64,000 bases of DNA, from contig JAHLMK010000008.1 in assembly GCA_019915135.1 (NCBI GenBank), positions 558,001-622,000 on the forward strand, in the 5' to 3' direction. The position numbers and the translations under genes are program-made. Positions 11,676 through 22,184 of this stretch are shown one piece after another. A model generated the notes under the pieces. The model ran no database searches. It was given only the letters and a program-made list of their open reading frames with translations, and was not told the origin of the DNA. How positions within the stretch are numbered: position 1 is the stretch's first letter; each line of letters begins with the position of its first letter. This DNA is from Strobilurus pachycystidiatus. Taxonomy: Eukaryota > Basidiomycota > Agaricomycetes > Agaricales > Physalacriaceae.

Positions 11676-12370
11676 ATGTCTGCGCGCGTGCCCGTCTTCA
11701 ATGAGCTTCAGAGCCCGCTACTTCACATCCTTGCTTATTCCCCGGTGCACCGTAGTGTTATGGATGAAAAGGAACGGTTCTGCAAAAATGGCAGTGACAA
11801 GCGAGATGAGGTTTGTTCTAATTGACGACAAATCTCTTGAATAGATCGATCGCATTTCTATCGGACGGCAAAGATTTTGGAACGACTGCAGGACGTTTTG
11901 AGACACGTAGTTTCAGGCAAAGGAACTGGAAGGCATCCCAAGGTCTCGTTCTGGATGCTTGATTCCGATGGTAATACCTTACCGTACGTACCGTCGTGTG
12001 CATCAGTGCAGGTAAGTTCCTCATATTGCTGATAAGCTAGGTCAGGCCTCGGAAGTACGAATCAAGCTCTCACAGCCGGCTGGTCCTAATAAGACTGGCC
12101 GTTTGAGATTGGGTTGCGTATTCCAGGGCCTCTACAACTCATCGTTGGCCATCCGCCCTCGAAGCTTGTCAAAGGCATCTCTACGGAATGCCTCTTCCTC
12201 TGGACTCTGGAGGCAAGTGCGCCCAGCGAAAGGAACAAATTCGCGATCGGGATGGACATTTCCAGATCAGGAGCTTCTGTTCGTATTCTCGCATGTTCTG
12301 ATTCCTGCATGTTATCGCTCTTCTAAGGCCACCATCTTGCCACCATCAAAATCAAATCAAACTTGAAGAA
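11676..12370 (+). other. doubtful gene or decayed gene, family unknown
   Basis: An ATG at 11676 opens MSARVPVFNELQSPLLHILA. Removing a 51-nt GTGACA...AATAG intron (about 11793-11843) gives a convincing stretch reading SHFYRTAKILERLQDVLRHV and WMLDSDGNTLPY. A second, 58-nt intron leads to SEVRIKLSQPAGPNKTGRLRL. After that the frame must shift by one base to continue as PLQLIVGHPPSKLVKGIST and KFAIGMDISRSG. That shift, and weak splice sites, suggest either a decayed gene or introns I have not found. I recognise no domain. It may extend toward 13030, where another patchy frame lies. Confidence 0.35.
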
Positions 12371-15256
12371 GATAGCGACTTAGTGGTTTCCAACACTTCT
12401 CGCTGAGAAGCGGACTTCCCCTCGTCCAACGTGTCTATACCTCCCTGTCAGCTGCATCAGAATCGTTCCTGATCCTTTGACACTCTATGATTTCACCGCG
12501 GAGTTACTACACGCTCTTTCAATTGACAGTACACAATCTATTCGCCGGGTCATACCGTGTAAAAGGCCCCGAGGTCATATATTATCTGCCAGTCTGGATG
12601 CCAACGAAGCAGTCCCTCCCTAATCTCTTCTCCGTTCAAGCTTCTCCCACTGACTTTCACCATGGTCAGTCGTACGACTTTTGTTTGTGCTGTTCCCCGC
12701 TCAGATTGCAACAGAATCCGGGCCAACGGATGGCTTATATCACCGGCTCAGGTGTGAGGCTGGTGGGGAAGTTCGCTGGTGAAGCGCCTTCGGAGGCTGG
12801 TACACTAGTAGGCACCCTCATTGCTTCTCCAGCTCGCACAGTCACTGACGGGGAGGCCCCTGCTTCAGGTCTACTGGATACAATTTGCGGATATGCTTAG
12901 AATCAGGATTCAAGCTATGCAGCTCACGACCGTCGGGTTCGTCTTCTTCCCCAGTCACGAGTCCAACCATGATTTCTCACTTCTCTTCAGGGACAGTGTT
13001 CCGCTGACTACTGCCTTCGCATGACATTACGAAATGAGGCATGGAGGTCGTTGAGCGCAACGTAGCCATAATGCGAGCAGGCATATTCGCCATGCTATAT
13101 CGATTACTTGGCCGTTCAAAGGTCTAGTAAACATAAGTCGTTGTTCTTGTCAATCTATACATCTCTCCCCCTTGTACTTATCTCATGCTTGCTGTGAATG
13201 ATCCGATAGGCATACTCGTCGCTCGAAGCCTGAGAAGGCCGCATCGATCTGCACCGTGTAAACCTCGGAGTAAAGGGGGGCAATCGTTCAACTGCCGTAA
13301 ATCAAGACGGAACATCCGGATTGCCATTGTCACACTCTCACGACTCTCATGCCGCATGAATACTCTCATGCTGCTTTGGTATGTAAGCTTTTGCACATAA
13401 GAAGACATCTTGTCGATATCGATACTGCGAGTCTTTTCTTGACGCGTCGTATGTTTGCACTCATGCGACTCCATTTCCAGGAAGGCCGTGAACTTCGAAT
13501 TGATATCAGATTTCCTTCCTTCCTCCTTCCAGACATTACCGAATGATCTCTTCATAATTGTAGGTCGCAGGCACTCTGATTGAAGATTCTCTATACGCAA
13601 CGTTGAGCTTTCCTCCTCTCTCTCCATAATTGCTCTAGGTGTAGTTTTTTGCCGATTGTCACACGAGCCGAGCCGACCATGGCTTCTTGGCAGACGGACA
13701 GATAGTCTATCCTTTGGTGTTTCGCCCCACTAGCAATAAGCACACTGGGCTTGCTGTGGCTCTTCATGATTCGTCAATACGAATGGTGCGTTGATCTTCC
13801 TCTGCTAACCGCCGTAGAGCACAGCACATTCATCCGGACCAGATTCTGTCATCAGACGCGATCGAGTGCCCCCGCCTCAGGCCTCGGGATGTAGCAAAGG
13901 CCTCGTATTCTGCAATGACTAGCTTTGACTGAGGTATCAGATTGGTGGCACAAAAAGGATTGCGGTCTTGGGATCGTGCTTTGGACCACCGAGAGCACGA
14001 GTGGGCCTTTCTGAGACGACAGCGGGCACTCGCTAAGCCAGGCAACCTGAACTCGTCGTCGTGGTCTAATCGGTGAAGGGATGCGGCAACAACAACGCGA
14101 GCCCTTAGGGATGTTGCATGTCCAGAAATTGTTCATGCCGAGAAGCGCACATCTGTCGATCTATGTCTCCTCTCGACTCACTTACCAGTACGTTGGCTCT
14201 GCTTGTAATCTGTGATGCCGACTGGCTTTTCGCGACAAAAGTTTCTTGTCCCTTCTAGGCTTTCAAAAGCTCCAGGTCCAGGTTCATATTGCTCGCCCAG
14301 TGCAGCCGCGGTCAGAAACGGGGTTCGGCGTACTTAATTAAATCCTAAGTGCTTCCGTATCTAAGTCATATGTGTGTCCAGTTCTCCCCCAGCGACTGTG
14401 ATGACAGGCGACGCTGGTCCTCGTCGTTATACGTACATCCTCATGCGTATCCGCGCTGAGACTGCCTTGGTCTTATGTTCACTTTATTACTATGCCTACG
14501 CCGTTGTATGGCTAGGAGCACTTGCACCATCCATCAGCTCGGTATCCCCACTGAGTTTTACCTCAATCAAGCTTCCTGTTGTCTTTCACCCCAGAGTGAC
14601 ATTCGACTCATGGCGGTGACCCAAAACGGAACAAGACTGGGCGGAGGCGCTCATGTTAGTGAATCACAACCCTGAATTTGACCGAGATCCCGCCACCATC
14701 TCCCACAATCTGTTGATTCACCTTGTTCGAGAAAGGAAAACCATTACGGCGTGCCTGCTATCAGGCTCCATCAGAAGATGGTCCCAGGCGGCGCGATGCC
14801 CTTGTTCTCTCTTTCTGAACAAGGACACTTCCCGTTATGGATGTGTCCTTGTATTCCTGACACGAGATCTTAGGCGCCCCGTCGCCTATATAGAGGGGTA
14901 GAAAAATGGCGGAGGACCAGCACCAACGAGCTCTCTCTCGTCCTGAGCAGCGTCGACAACCTCGAGACCCAAGGTCCCTCGCTGTCCCTTCGCAAGCAAG
15001 ACAATAGTCAACCACTATTGTTGAATCACAACAATAGACCGATCCTCCTCCTGGTCACCCTTCTTGCACCCTTCCATTGTCCTATAATCCCACGCTCCGT
15101 GGATATATTGCGACTTTTCCTTCCACCCGAAAACCAAGCTCCTACGTTCAAATAGCTAGCGGCGCGGGTATTCGCCACACAAGATTATCTCGATTCACTT
15201 CACGCCTACACGGAGCCTTCATACACCCACATCATCTTCACTATCACATATTCACC
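12371..15256. other. gene-poor stretch, possibly relics
   Basis: About 2.9 kb without a gene I can defend. The frame 12487-12900 (+) and a frame near 12821-13024 (+) look partly coding. A GT-AG pair inside the first (12665-12708) joins DFHH to NRIRANGWLISPAQ, so this could be the 3' part of the doubtful gene upstream. From 13.1 to 15.2 kb open frames are short on both strands. A TATATAGAGGG motif at about 14886 could serve the small gene at 15257. Confidence 0.35.
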
Positions 15257-15478
15257 ATGTCTTACGCCCCGCCGACGTCTCCTCCATCCCGCGGCTTCCT
15301 GCCCGCCGGCGCCACCTCCCCGAACGCATTCTCCTCGTTCTACCAGTCTCCGCGAGACGCCCACGCGATGTACGCGTCCCTCTCCAACAAGGCGTCTAAA
15401 AAGCAGTCCAGTGGCACGCCCAGCGGGCAGTCCCAGGGCTCCTCGAAGGGCCTGAAGAAGCTTGTGTGCAACAAATAG
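15257..15478 (+). CDS. small unknown Ser/Pro-rich protein, 73 aa
   Basis: The ATG at 15257 has a good eukaryotic context (TTCACCATGT) and opens MSYAPPTSPPSRGFLPAG. The protein is rich in Ser, Pro, Gly and Lys and ends KGLKKLVCNK. The same frame is open upstream to 15077, but the codon use there is not protein-like, so the shorter start is preferred. No signal peptide or membrane segment. I recognise no family. The long pyrimidine-rich leader and strong start context suggest a transcribed gene, but this is inference. Confidence 0.5.
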   Translation: MSYAPPTSPPSRGFLPAGATSPNAFSSFYQSPRDAHAMYASLSNKASKKQSSGTPSGQSQGSSKGLKKLVCNK

Positions 15479-15751
15479 AGCACTAGACCGGAGATTGGAG
15501 AGGGAATCGAGAAGGAATGGCGGAAGAGAGGAAGGACACCGAACACCCCATGACCATGACTGCAACATGGATACACTGTAGCATCTTCGACCTTCACCGC
15601 ACACACTGTATCATTCTTACGACTGTATTTGTAATATGTATGCTCGCTCTGCCCCATGCTTTCCTACCTTGAAGTCAACGTTGTCGTTCCAAAATCATGC
15701 TTGATATTGTTCATCCTGAAGTGTATTTATTCACAGTTCATAGTACCGTCT

Positions 15752-17085
15752 TCAGTCTACGTCCCACAGTTCATGCCTGTTCTCGTACCTCCCAACCATC
15801 AATCGCACCTCGACTTTGGTCCTAGAGTCTGCACCCAAGTCCACAACATCGCATATACTCTGGATCCAATCATCCAGATCCCTTGCTTGCCCGGCGTAAA
15901 CGACTAAATCAATCCGCAAATTCGCTAGCCTCCCTTCACACTCCCAAGCTAACGCAGCAAGCGCATTCATGTATTCTGGATCTGCTGCCAAGTCCAACGC
16001 GAAACGAAAAACGAGACAGAGCCTTCGGAGACGCACGACATTGGTGCTACGCAAAGCGGATGCCACCCAGTCCGTCATACCGCGCGTGCGTGCATTCCAT
16101 GTCGCTTGCTCCAGCGTCAGGAAAGTATCTTGATCCGAAGGATAGGCGAGACCCGTGTCGACGGTGAGGCTTGGAACGCTCACGAAGAGACGGCTTAGTT
16201 CCGGAGAGGAGTCTCCGAGTTCTTCTGCAGAAATGAGCATGACTTGTTTCGCATCAGGAGCAGTGAAGATTCGGACGCACGATCGACATCCAGCAACCAC
16301 ACGTAGTACAGTTCTTCCAAAAATGGGTGCGACCTTAAAACATCTACCAGGTTCTCTACACTAACCATACCAGCCGAGTGCGCGATGAGGATAAGCCGGC
16401 GCAGGCTCTTCATGTTCATCGGGAAAACGTTACACGACAGCTTGAGCTCCTGAACAAGAGGAAGGGTGATCCTATACGCGTGAGTTGCCACCAGAACATC
16501 CAGATGAAGATGTGTGACATGGGGGAAAGACGCGAGGAACATGGACAGTTGTCGTCCCTCCTGAATCGTGGTCATGAAACTGAGTCTGGTGATGCAAAGG
16601 GTCGAGCAGACGCGTGGCAAAGATGGAAGCCTCCATAATCCGCTCCCTCGATCGTCAACTGTAATGTCGCTGAGATGGTGGAGTCGTGCTATGCAATCGG
16701 CGAGGAGGGCATCACAGCCAAGGGTGATGGCGGCGAGTCCTGTGGTCAAGGGGGCTGCGACTGTGACACTTTGAACCAAATTGGCCACACCTTCGATGGA
16801 AGTGTGTCTGTCCAAGCGTTGAAGGTATCCCAAGTCGTCCTGCGGATGTCCATTTGTTGGAATGCGAATCGCAAGATGCCTGTGAAGATGACGGCGGCAG
16901 CGTTGAAACTGACGCGCAGTTGAGAGTAGGGACCGCAAAGCCTGAGCATCGTCAGAAAGCTCGTCGATGATCTTGTCAAACAGCTCTGGCGGTAAAGCAT
17001 CCCTAAGCAAGAAGTTGGACCGGGAGTCTCTGAGATCCGTTGAAGAGACGTACATGATGGAGATGAACAGAGGGGCAAAAGTCAC
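15752..17085 (-). CDS. F-box-like leucine-rich protein
   Basis: Two exons, 17085-16281 and 16224-15752, give 425 aa. The 56-nt intron has a GTGCGT donor and TTTCTGCAG acceptor and cures what looks like a frameshift, joining YYVWLLDVD to ELGDSSPELSRL. The N-terminus has an F-box-like segment, DALPPELFDKIIDELSDD. Leucine-rich repeat-like strands follow (VTHLHLDVLVATHAYRITL). A second Met at 17055 is an equally good start. It is a probable substrate receptor for an SCF ubiquitin ligase with unknown target. Confidence 0.75.
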
Positions 17086-17377
17086 GATCAGTCACATTCA
17101 TTCATACGGCAAGTCAAAAGAGGATATTATTGCTTGCTCAGTGAGACGCGAACATGCTCGTGCGAGCCATTATAAGACCTGAATTTTCGCTAGATTCCGA
17201 AAGCTTCTGGAGACGCGACGCGTATCTGTAGCACGTGGACACGGAGGCATAAATTTTAGCAGGGTTCTTTCAGCAGATTGGCGTTGCAAGCAGGCGTACG
17301 AAAACACGGTGGGTAATATCGAGGGTGATTTGATCTCAGCGAGGTCGGTCTATAACGGACAAGACAGGGTGACATTG

Positions 17378-17758
17378 TTATGTGGCTTTTTCCCACTTTG
17401 CAATCAGCTTCTCTAGGTCGAACCGTGGGTCCTCTGGGTCTGTGACAACTGCGGGGCGGTCAGACGGGCGGGGTGGTGCAGATGCGGCAGGCGACTCACT
17501 GGCATCCGCATCGTTGGCGGCGGCCTGCTTTGCCTTCCACGCCTCCTTCGCTTCTGCAATTAACCGGTCTCGTTCGTGCTCTGCGTGCTCTATTTTGTGT
17601 GCGGTGTGGGCAGCCTGTAGAGAGCGACGGTGGGACCAGCCATAGACTACGCCAGAGAAGAGGGCCGTGTACCGGATGACCTGTACGCGGATTGAGCTGG
17701 GAATGCATAGGAGGGAAAACAGCGGAGGGCGAACGTTGATAGTTGGCGCCGAAACCAT
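17378..17758 (-). CDS. mitochondrial F1Fo ATP synthase subunit e
   Basis: Exons 17758-17735, 17680-17500 and 17448-17378 give 91 aa, the usual size. The first intron (54 nt) joins MVSAPTIN to VIRYTALFSGVVYGWSHRR, the conserved start of subunit e with its single membrane segment and GxxxG-like packing face. A coiled-coil region follows (HKIEHAEHERDRLIAEAKEA). The second intron (GTGAGT donor, 51 nt) is a multiple of three and open, so its retention would also keep frame. I prefer splicing because of the consensus sites. The protein end is FDLEKLIAKWEKAT. Subunit e helps dimerise the ATP synthase and shape cristae in the inner membrane. Confidence 0.85.
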   Translation of the reverse strand: MVSAPTINVRPPLFSLLCIPSSIRVQVIRYTALFSGVVYGWSHRRSLQAAHTAHKIEHAEHERDRLIAEAKEAWKAKQAAANDADASESPAASAPPRPSDRPAVVTDPEDPRFDLEKLIAKWEKAT

Positions 17759-18037
17759 GGTGAAGCCTTTCAATCGACAGGCAGAGTGACGGCTATGCCT
17801 GCGACGGGGGTCAGCAGGTGGTGCGCACAGCGCAGGAGCATGCCTCACCAGTAACTTGAGAGGAGAACGAGAATGCCAACTGGCCCGGACGGACTCGGTA
17901 CCAGGTGCCGCTGATGTAAGCATGCGGCATCCGCCGCCGCGCTTGACTCCCTTATTTCTCAATTTACCTCAAGTCAGATGGCGATAACTATCAAGTTCTG
18001 GTCCCCTGGAAACCCCTCAACTTGAACATTGACACTC

Positions 18038-18580
18038 ATGAAGTCAGTACACGAAGGCTCTTGCTTTTGCGTTATAAAGTCACCGGCAAGCCCATTCTCA
18101 GCGCCTACTGTCACTGCACCTGGTGTCAACGCTTGCACTGTTCGTTGCTTTCCTTGACATCGGCTACAACTCTTCCATCGCTGTCTAGCCTCTCCATTCC
18201 AACATACGATCCACTTCCCTCTCGGCGCGTTCTCCTGGATTTGTGACCCCGGGCTCAAAGACCCATTGAAGCTTCGCTATCGCTGCAAGACATGCGGCGC
18301 CGCTGTTACTACGCACAACGGCGGGGAGACCAAGTGCGGCATATACGGAGGCCAGATGGCCCGCGACGAGCGTGGCAAGATCCTCGGCTGGGACGAGATC
18401 GTGCCGAGCGCCCACATCTTCTACGATACGCGTATGCTTGACATCGACGACAAATTGGGAAAGTGGGATGGCTTTGAGAACAATTCCAACAAGATTGCTC
18501 GAGAGACCGTACGCCTACTTATCCTCACTCCAGCGAAAGCCTTATATACTGATTCATTTTCAAGTCTTTATCACCACTGA
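18038..18580 (+). pseudogene. GFA/CENP-V-type zinc protein, decayed copy 1
   Basis: Exon 1 (18038-18139) aligns with the intact copies at 19062 and 21294. It has lost 10 nt just after the CFC zinc motif, so the ATG frame runs into a stop and the second half of exon 1 (GKPILSAYCHCTWCQRLH) is in another frame. Exon 2 (from 18189) is still open and reads HTIHFPLGAFSWICDPGLK, RYRCKTCGAAV and AHIFYDTRMLDIDDKLGKWD, with 8 codons missing relative to the other copies. The stop codon of the other copies is CGA here (18500), so the frame runs on to 18580. Two independent lesions make this a pseudogene. An alternative start at 18022 would keep frame but lack the first zinc Cys pair. Confidence 0.8.
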
Positions 18581-18599
18581 AATATACCTTCTTGTCATC

Positions 18600-18826
18600 A
18601 AGTTATCAGAAGTGTCCAGCTTTTTCTACAAGCTCCAGATCAAAGAGTCAAGTTGGTACGGGACCCGGACGCGTATTACTATGAGGCACTGTGAAAGGCG
18701 GTCAAGACAAGACACAAATTGGGGCGTATTCGGTCAGTATGGCTATCGCGAAGCGGAGGGGGAATGGAGAGAGGTGTCGAAGAGATGTTGTGGGCTTGAC
18801 TTCCCGCTGGAGGATCTAGCCTGACT
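18600..18826 (+). pseudogene. arylamine N-acetyltransferase 3' remnant
   Basis: The end of this stretch reads EWREVSKRCCGLDFPLEDLA followed by a stop. It matches the C-termini of the two NAT genes nearby (EERREALKKYCGFEIPLEDLA at 21.0 kb). Upstream the match is broken by stops and frame changes, and the catalytic region is absent. It lies directly after GFA copy 1, as the NAT genes lie after GFA copies 2 and 3. It is therefore the relic of the first GFA-NAT module. Confidence 0.7.
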
Positions 18827-19061
18827 TAGAGCCTAGGTCTGAATGATTCCAACCCACTTTCATATCGTTTCGCTGATGCCTTTTTCTGTACAGTCTAATC
18901 CGCGCCCACACTAGATCGACTCTCGCGTTCCACCGGGTGCCAAAGAACGGTCTAGCACGTCCTTTATTCCGTCTTTAATCCGATTCGCCCCACTGTACTT
19001 CATTGGGCGATAGCTATCACTTTCTGGTCACCTGTGAACCCTCAACTTAGACACTGACACC

Positions 19062-19560
19062 ATGGACTCAGTCCACGAAGGATCTTGCTTTTGCGGCCAG
19101 TTGTCGTACAAAGTTGTCGGCAAGCCCATTCTCAGCGCTTACTGTCACTGTACCTTTTGTCAACGCTTGCATTGTACGCCACAGTTGCTCCACTACTCGT
19201 CGCTTACTTATTCGCTGCCCAGCTGCTGCATTCATCAACGGCATCCACTTTCCTCTCAGCACCTTTTCTTGGACCTGCGACTCCGAGCCCAACGCCGATG
19301 TGTATGGCGTTCCCGACCAACCATGGAAAAACCGCTATCGCTGCAAGACGTGCGGTGCTGTTGTTGCCACGCTCAACAGCAAGGAGAACAAATGCTACGT
19401 ATGGAGCAGCCAGTTCGCGCGCGACGAGCATGGTAAGATCAAAGGCTGGGACGAGATCAAACCGACCGCCCACATCTTCTACGATACGCGTATGCTTGAC
19501 ATCAATGATGATTTGGGAAAGTGGGATGGATATGAGAACAAGTCCAGGAAGCTTGCCTGA
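19062..19560 (+). CDS. GFA/CENP-V-type zinc protein (Mss4-like fold), copy 2
   Basis: Exons 19062-19173 and 19223-19560 give 149 aa. Zinc ligands are all present: C9 and C11 in SCFCGQLSYKV, C28/C30/C33 in AYCHCTFCQRL, and C78/C81 in RYRCKTCGAVVA. In the bacterial namesake the CxC plus CxxC set holds a structural zinc and CxCxxC a reactive zinc where glutathione adducts form. Fungal relatives are often annotated as glutathione-dependent formaldehyde-activating enzymes without proof. The C-terminus is AHIFYDTRMLDINDDLGKWD. It is the middle copy of a tandem set and is followed by a NAT gene. The 49-nt intron sits at the same place as in copy 3. Confidence 0.85.
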
Positions 19561-19900
19561 AAAATAGGTACGCGTTGTCTTCTGTACTAACCAAGGGCTT
19601 GTACTGATTGGGTTTAGTTGTTTCCGGTTCAATATCACTTATTCTTATTACGCAGTTGTCTGAAATGTTCAGGTCGAAAGGCAAAGAAGACGCTCGCCGA
19701 AGTTCCATCCAGTCGCCAATGCTCGTTTCGGTGGCAAGACCGATGATCGATGCCCGCTACTCCGAAGTCGAAGAGCCCTCTTCCTCCGCCCGAGTTCGGA
19801 GAAGCACAATGCCGGTGCCAATCTTCAGCGGCATGCATCCTGTACAACTGATATACACTGTATGAGTCCAAAGCCAGGCTGCATAATGGACACTCACGCG
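19561..19900. other. spacer between GFA copy 2 and NAT copy A
   Basis: This 340-bp spacer should carry the NAT promoter. An open frame at 19608-19865 (+) is the only one of note. It could hold an upstream exon for NAT copy A, since a CCTAGCCAG acceptor-like site lies at 19911-19919. Confidence 0.4.
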
Positions 19901-21125
19901 ATGCCTTCGTCCTAGCCAGTCAACGGACGTCTTCGTGACGATGTTCGCATAAAAAGAACCGAGTCTCGTTACACTGCCTCACAGATATCCGAGTGGCTTT
20001 CAGCCATAGGTTTCACAGAAAACGCTCTGACACCTGAAGACATATCTGACGGCGACTTTTCTACAACGTTGGAGAACCTATGCAAACTTAACCGATTGCA
20101 CCTCGTGAAGTATCCGTACGAAAACACGGCTATGCATTAGTGAGTCCTATAGCAGTCGTTCTCGAATGTATCACTGACTGATGGTTAGTTCGAAGGATCG
20201 TGATGGCATGGACATCACAACCGGAGGACTCTGCCAGAGGATCGTGCGCGAGGGTAAAGGATCGTACTGTTTCGGGATGAACATCTTCTTCATGGAGGTA
20301 CTGAGGGGTCTAGGATCTCGGTGCGCATCATATTCTTAGCCTCTATACATAGCACTGACTCCCTTAGCGTTTATTCGGGTGCTGGTCGCGTCAGCCATGG
20401 CTCTAACCTCCCTGGAGAACACGACGTTTATACATCGGTGGTGCATATGGTCCTATTCGTACAGCCAGAGGACGACACCCTTACGTATCTCGTGGATGTG
20501 GGATTCGCCGGGTCGGGACTTTCGCGGCCGATTCTTCTCTCGAGCAGTCCTGGCAATGTTGTCATGGGCGTCTCGCCGACGGAGAGCCACCGCCTGACCC
20601 GAGGGGCGCGTTCCATTTCGAGTCTCGGTATTTGACTGAAGCTTGATCGTCACCCATTGCCTTGCTAACACGGCTGAATTTTCCTTACCAGAGTCCAAAG
20701 CTTTCGGCGTGGACTGGAGGCTCGAGGTTCTGCATACCGGCAAAAGTAGCCGAGAGGCGTTCTGGACCATCCTCTATAGCTTCACTGAAGCCGAGTTCTT
20801 CGAAAAGGATTATCATGCCGCAAACTTTGTCGTGTCCCAAGATGCCCGAGGGGACCTCTACGACGATGTCATCTTTTCTAAGCACTTCTGGCTTTCAGAT
20901 CAAGATACAATGTTAGTCGGAGACGCGGACGCGCATTTGGGGCGGATTACCGTCAAGGATGGTGTGTTCAAGAAACATGTTGGGGCTGAGTCGGAAATTT
21001 TGGCTAGAACGAATACGGAGGAGGAACGGAGAGAGGCGCTGAAGAAGTATTGTGGGTTCGAGATTCCATTGGAAGATTTGGCGTATGTTCGCCAAAGTCA
21101 GGCTCGTCTTGACTTGAGAAGATAG
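19901..21125 (+). CDS. arylamine N-acetyltransferase, copy A (possibly disabled at codon 5)
   Basis: Exons 19901-20139, 20189-20320, 20368-20627 and 20692-21125 total 1065 nt, exactly as in copy B. The catalytic triad is present: Cys in REGKGSYCFGMN, His in VVHMVLFVQP and Asp in TYLVDVGF. The C-terminal domain is whole. The problem is the start: aligned to copy B's MSVSSWP, the ATG at 19901 reads M-P-S-S-stop-P, a TGG to TAG change at 19913-19915. Either the gene is dead by one nonsense codon, or the true start lies in an upstream exon spliced at the TAG or CCAG there. NATs transfer an acyl group from CoA to aryl amines; fungal ones are linked to xenobiotic detoxification. The neighbour GFA copy 2 ends 340 bp upstream. 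Confidence 0.7.
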
Positions 21126-21293
21126 GAGCCGTCCAACACGTCTGTTTTCCCATGTCTAATCTGCATGATCCTATCGTTTATTGCCAGTGATGATTGGATG
21201 GAGATACTTATGTATGACATTGATACTTATCAGGTAACAGGTTCTGATCACCTGGCCACGCACTCTGTCCGAGTCACTTAGCCATTAACTCCC

Positions 21294-21801
21294 ATGGAGT
21301 CAGTTTACGAAGGAGCTTGCTTTTGCGGCCAGCTGTCCTACAAAGTCTCCGGCAAGCCAATTGACAGTGTCTACTGTCACTGCACCTTGTGTCAACGCCT
21401 GAATTGTTCGTTTGTTTCTTCGCTACTAAGCACCAACGATAAATTGTTCATCGCGTTGTATAGCCTCTGCATTCATCCACACCCTGCACTTTTCACAAAA
21501 CGCGTTATCCTGGACCTGCGACCCCGAGCTCAAAGCCGACGTGTACGAAGTCTCCGGTAAACCCTGGAAGAGCCGATATCGCTGCAAGACATGCGGTGCC
21601 GCTGTTTCATCGTACAACGTCAAGTCGAATAAGTGGAGCGTCTGGGGAGCCCAGCTGGCACGCGACGAGCATGGCAAAATCAAGAGCTGGGAGGAGATAA
21701 AGCCGACGGCACATATCTTCTACGATACGCGTATGCTGGACGTCGACGATGACTTGAGCAAGTGGGATGGGTACGAGAACAAATCCAACAGGATTGCTTG
21801 A
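21294..21801 (+). CDS. GFA/CENP-V-type zinc protein (Mss4-like fold), copy 3
   Basis: Exons 21294-21405 and 21464-21801 give 149 aa, the same length and intron position as copy 2 (the 58-nt intron differs in length). The zinc ligands are intact: ACFCGQLSYKV, VYCHCTLCQRL and RYRCKTCGAAVSS. Differences to copy 2 are spread over the whole protein, so the duplication is not recent. The conserved tail AHIFYDTRMLDVDDDLSKWD is present. The role is inferred as for copy 2: a zinc protein of the formaldehyde-activating-enzyme superfamily, substrate unknown. The next gene on the same strand is NAT copy B, but a Rheb gene on the other strand lies between. Confidence 0.85.
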
Positions 21802-22184
21802 AAGACCGTACGCGTCTCTGTCCTTCACTCCGGCGAAAGCTTATGCTGATCCACCAGGCTCAGGCCCTATACACATGGTATTTAGAGATCAAAGCAGATA
21901 AGTTCGAAGTCTGAAGACAGTGCAATCAAATGACTTTACGTTACGAGAGCTATCAAGCCGGTGAAGCAATATAGCGTGCAAGAAGAATAAGAAACTATCT
22001 CATACATGAAAGTTCCTAGCCCAGAAGGTCCACCTCCTTTTGATCACATCTCAAATGTTCTCCCACCGACCTCCAGTCATTGAGCCAGAGAGTGGGTGAA
22101 AGACGTGTGCATCAGTTGCAAATCCCCGTTGGCAGGCATAGGAGGTATATGTGTTGTCCCGTTTTCTGTAGTTCCATTGCATGC
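21802..22184. other. convergent 3' spacer
   Basis: This 383-bp region lies between the 3' ends of GFA copy 3 (plus) and the Rheb gene (minus). It holds both 3' UTRs. No remnant of a NAT gene is evident here. Confidence 0.5.

Noticed and set aside
13830..14045. Minus-strand frame with AEYEAFATSRG resembling the RNase H end of a Copia retrotransposon
   Set aside because: Only one short match, no neighbouring reverse transcriptase or integrase motifs, and no long terminal repeats seen.
16225..16280. Apparent frameshift in the F-box-like gene at 15.7-17.1 kb
   Set aside because: A 56-nt intron with GTGCGT donor and TTTCTGCAG acceptor explains it, so the gene is not broken there.
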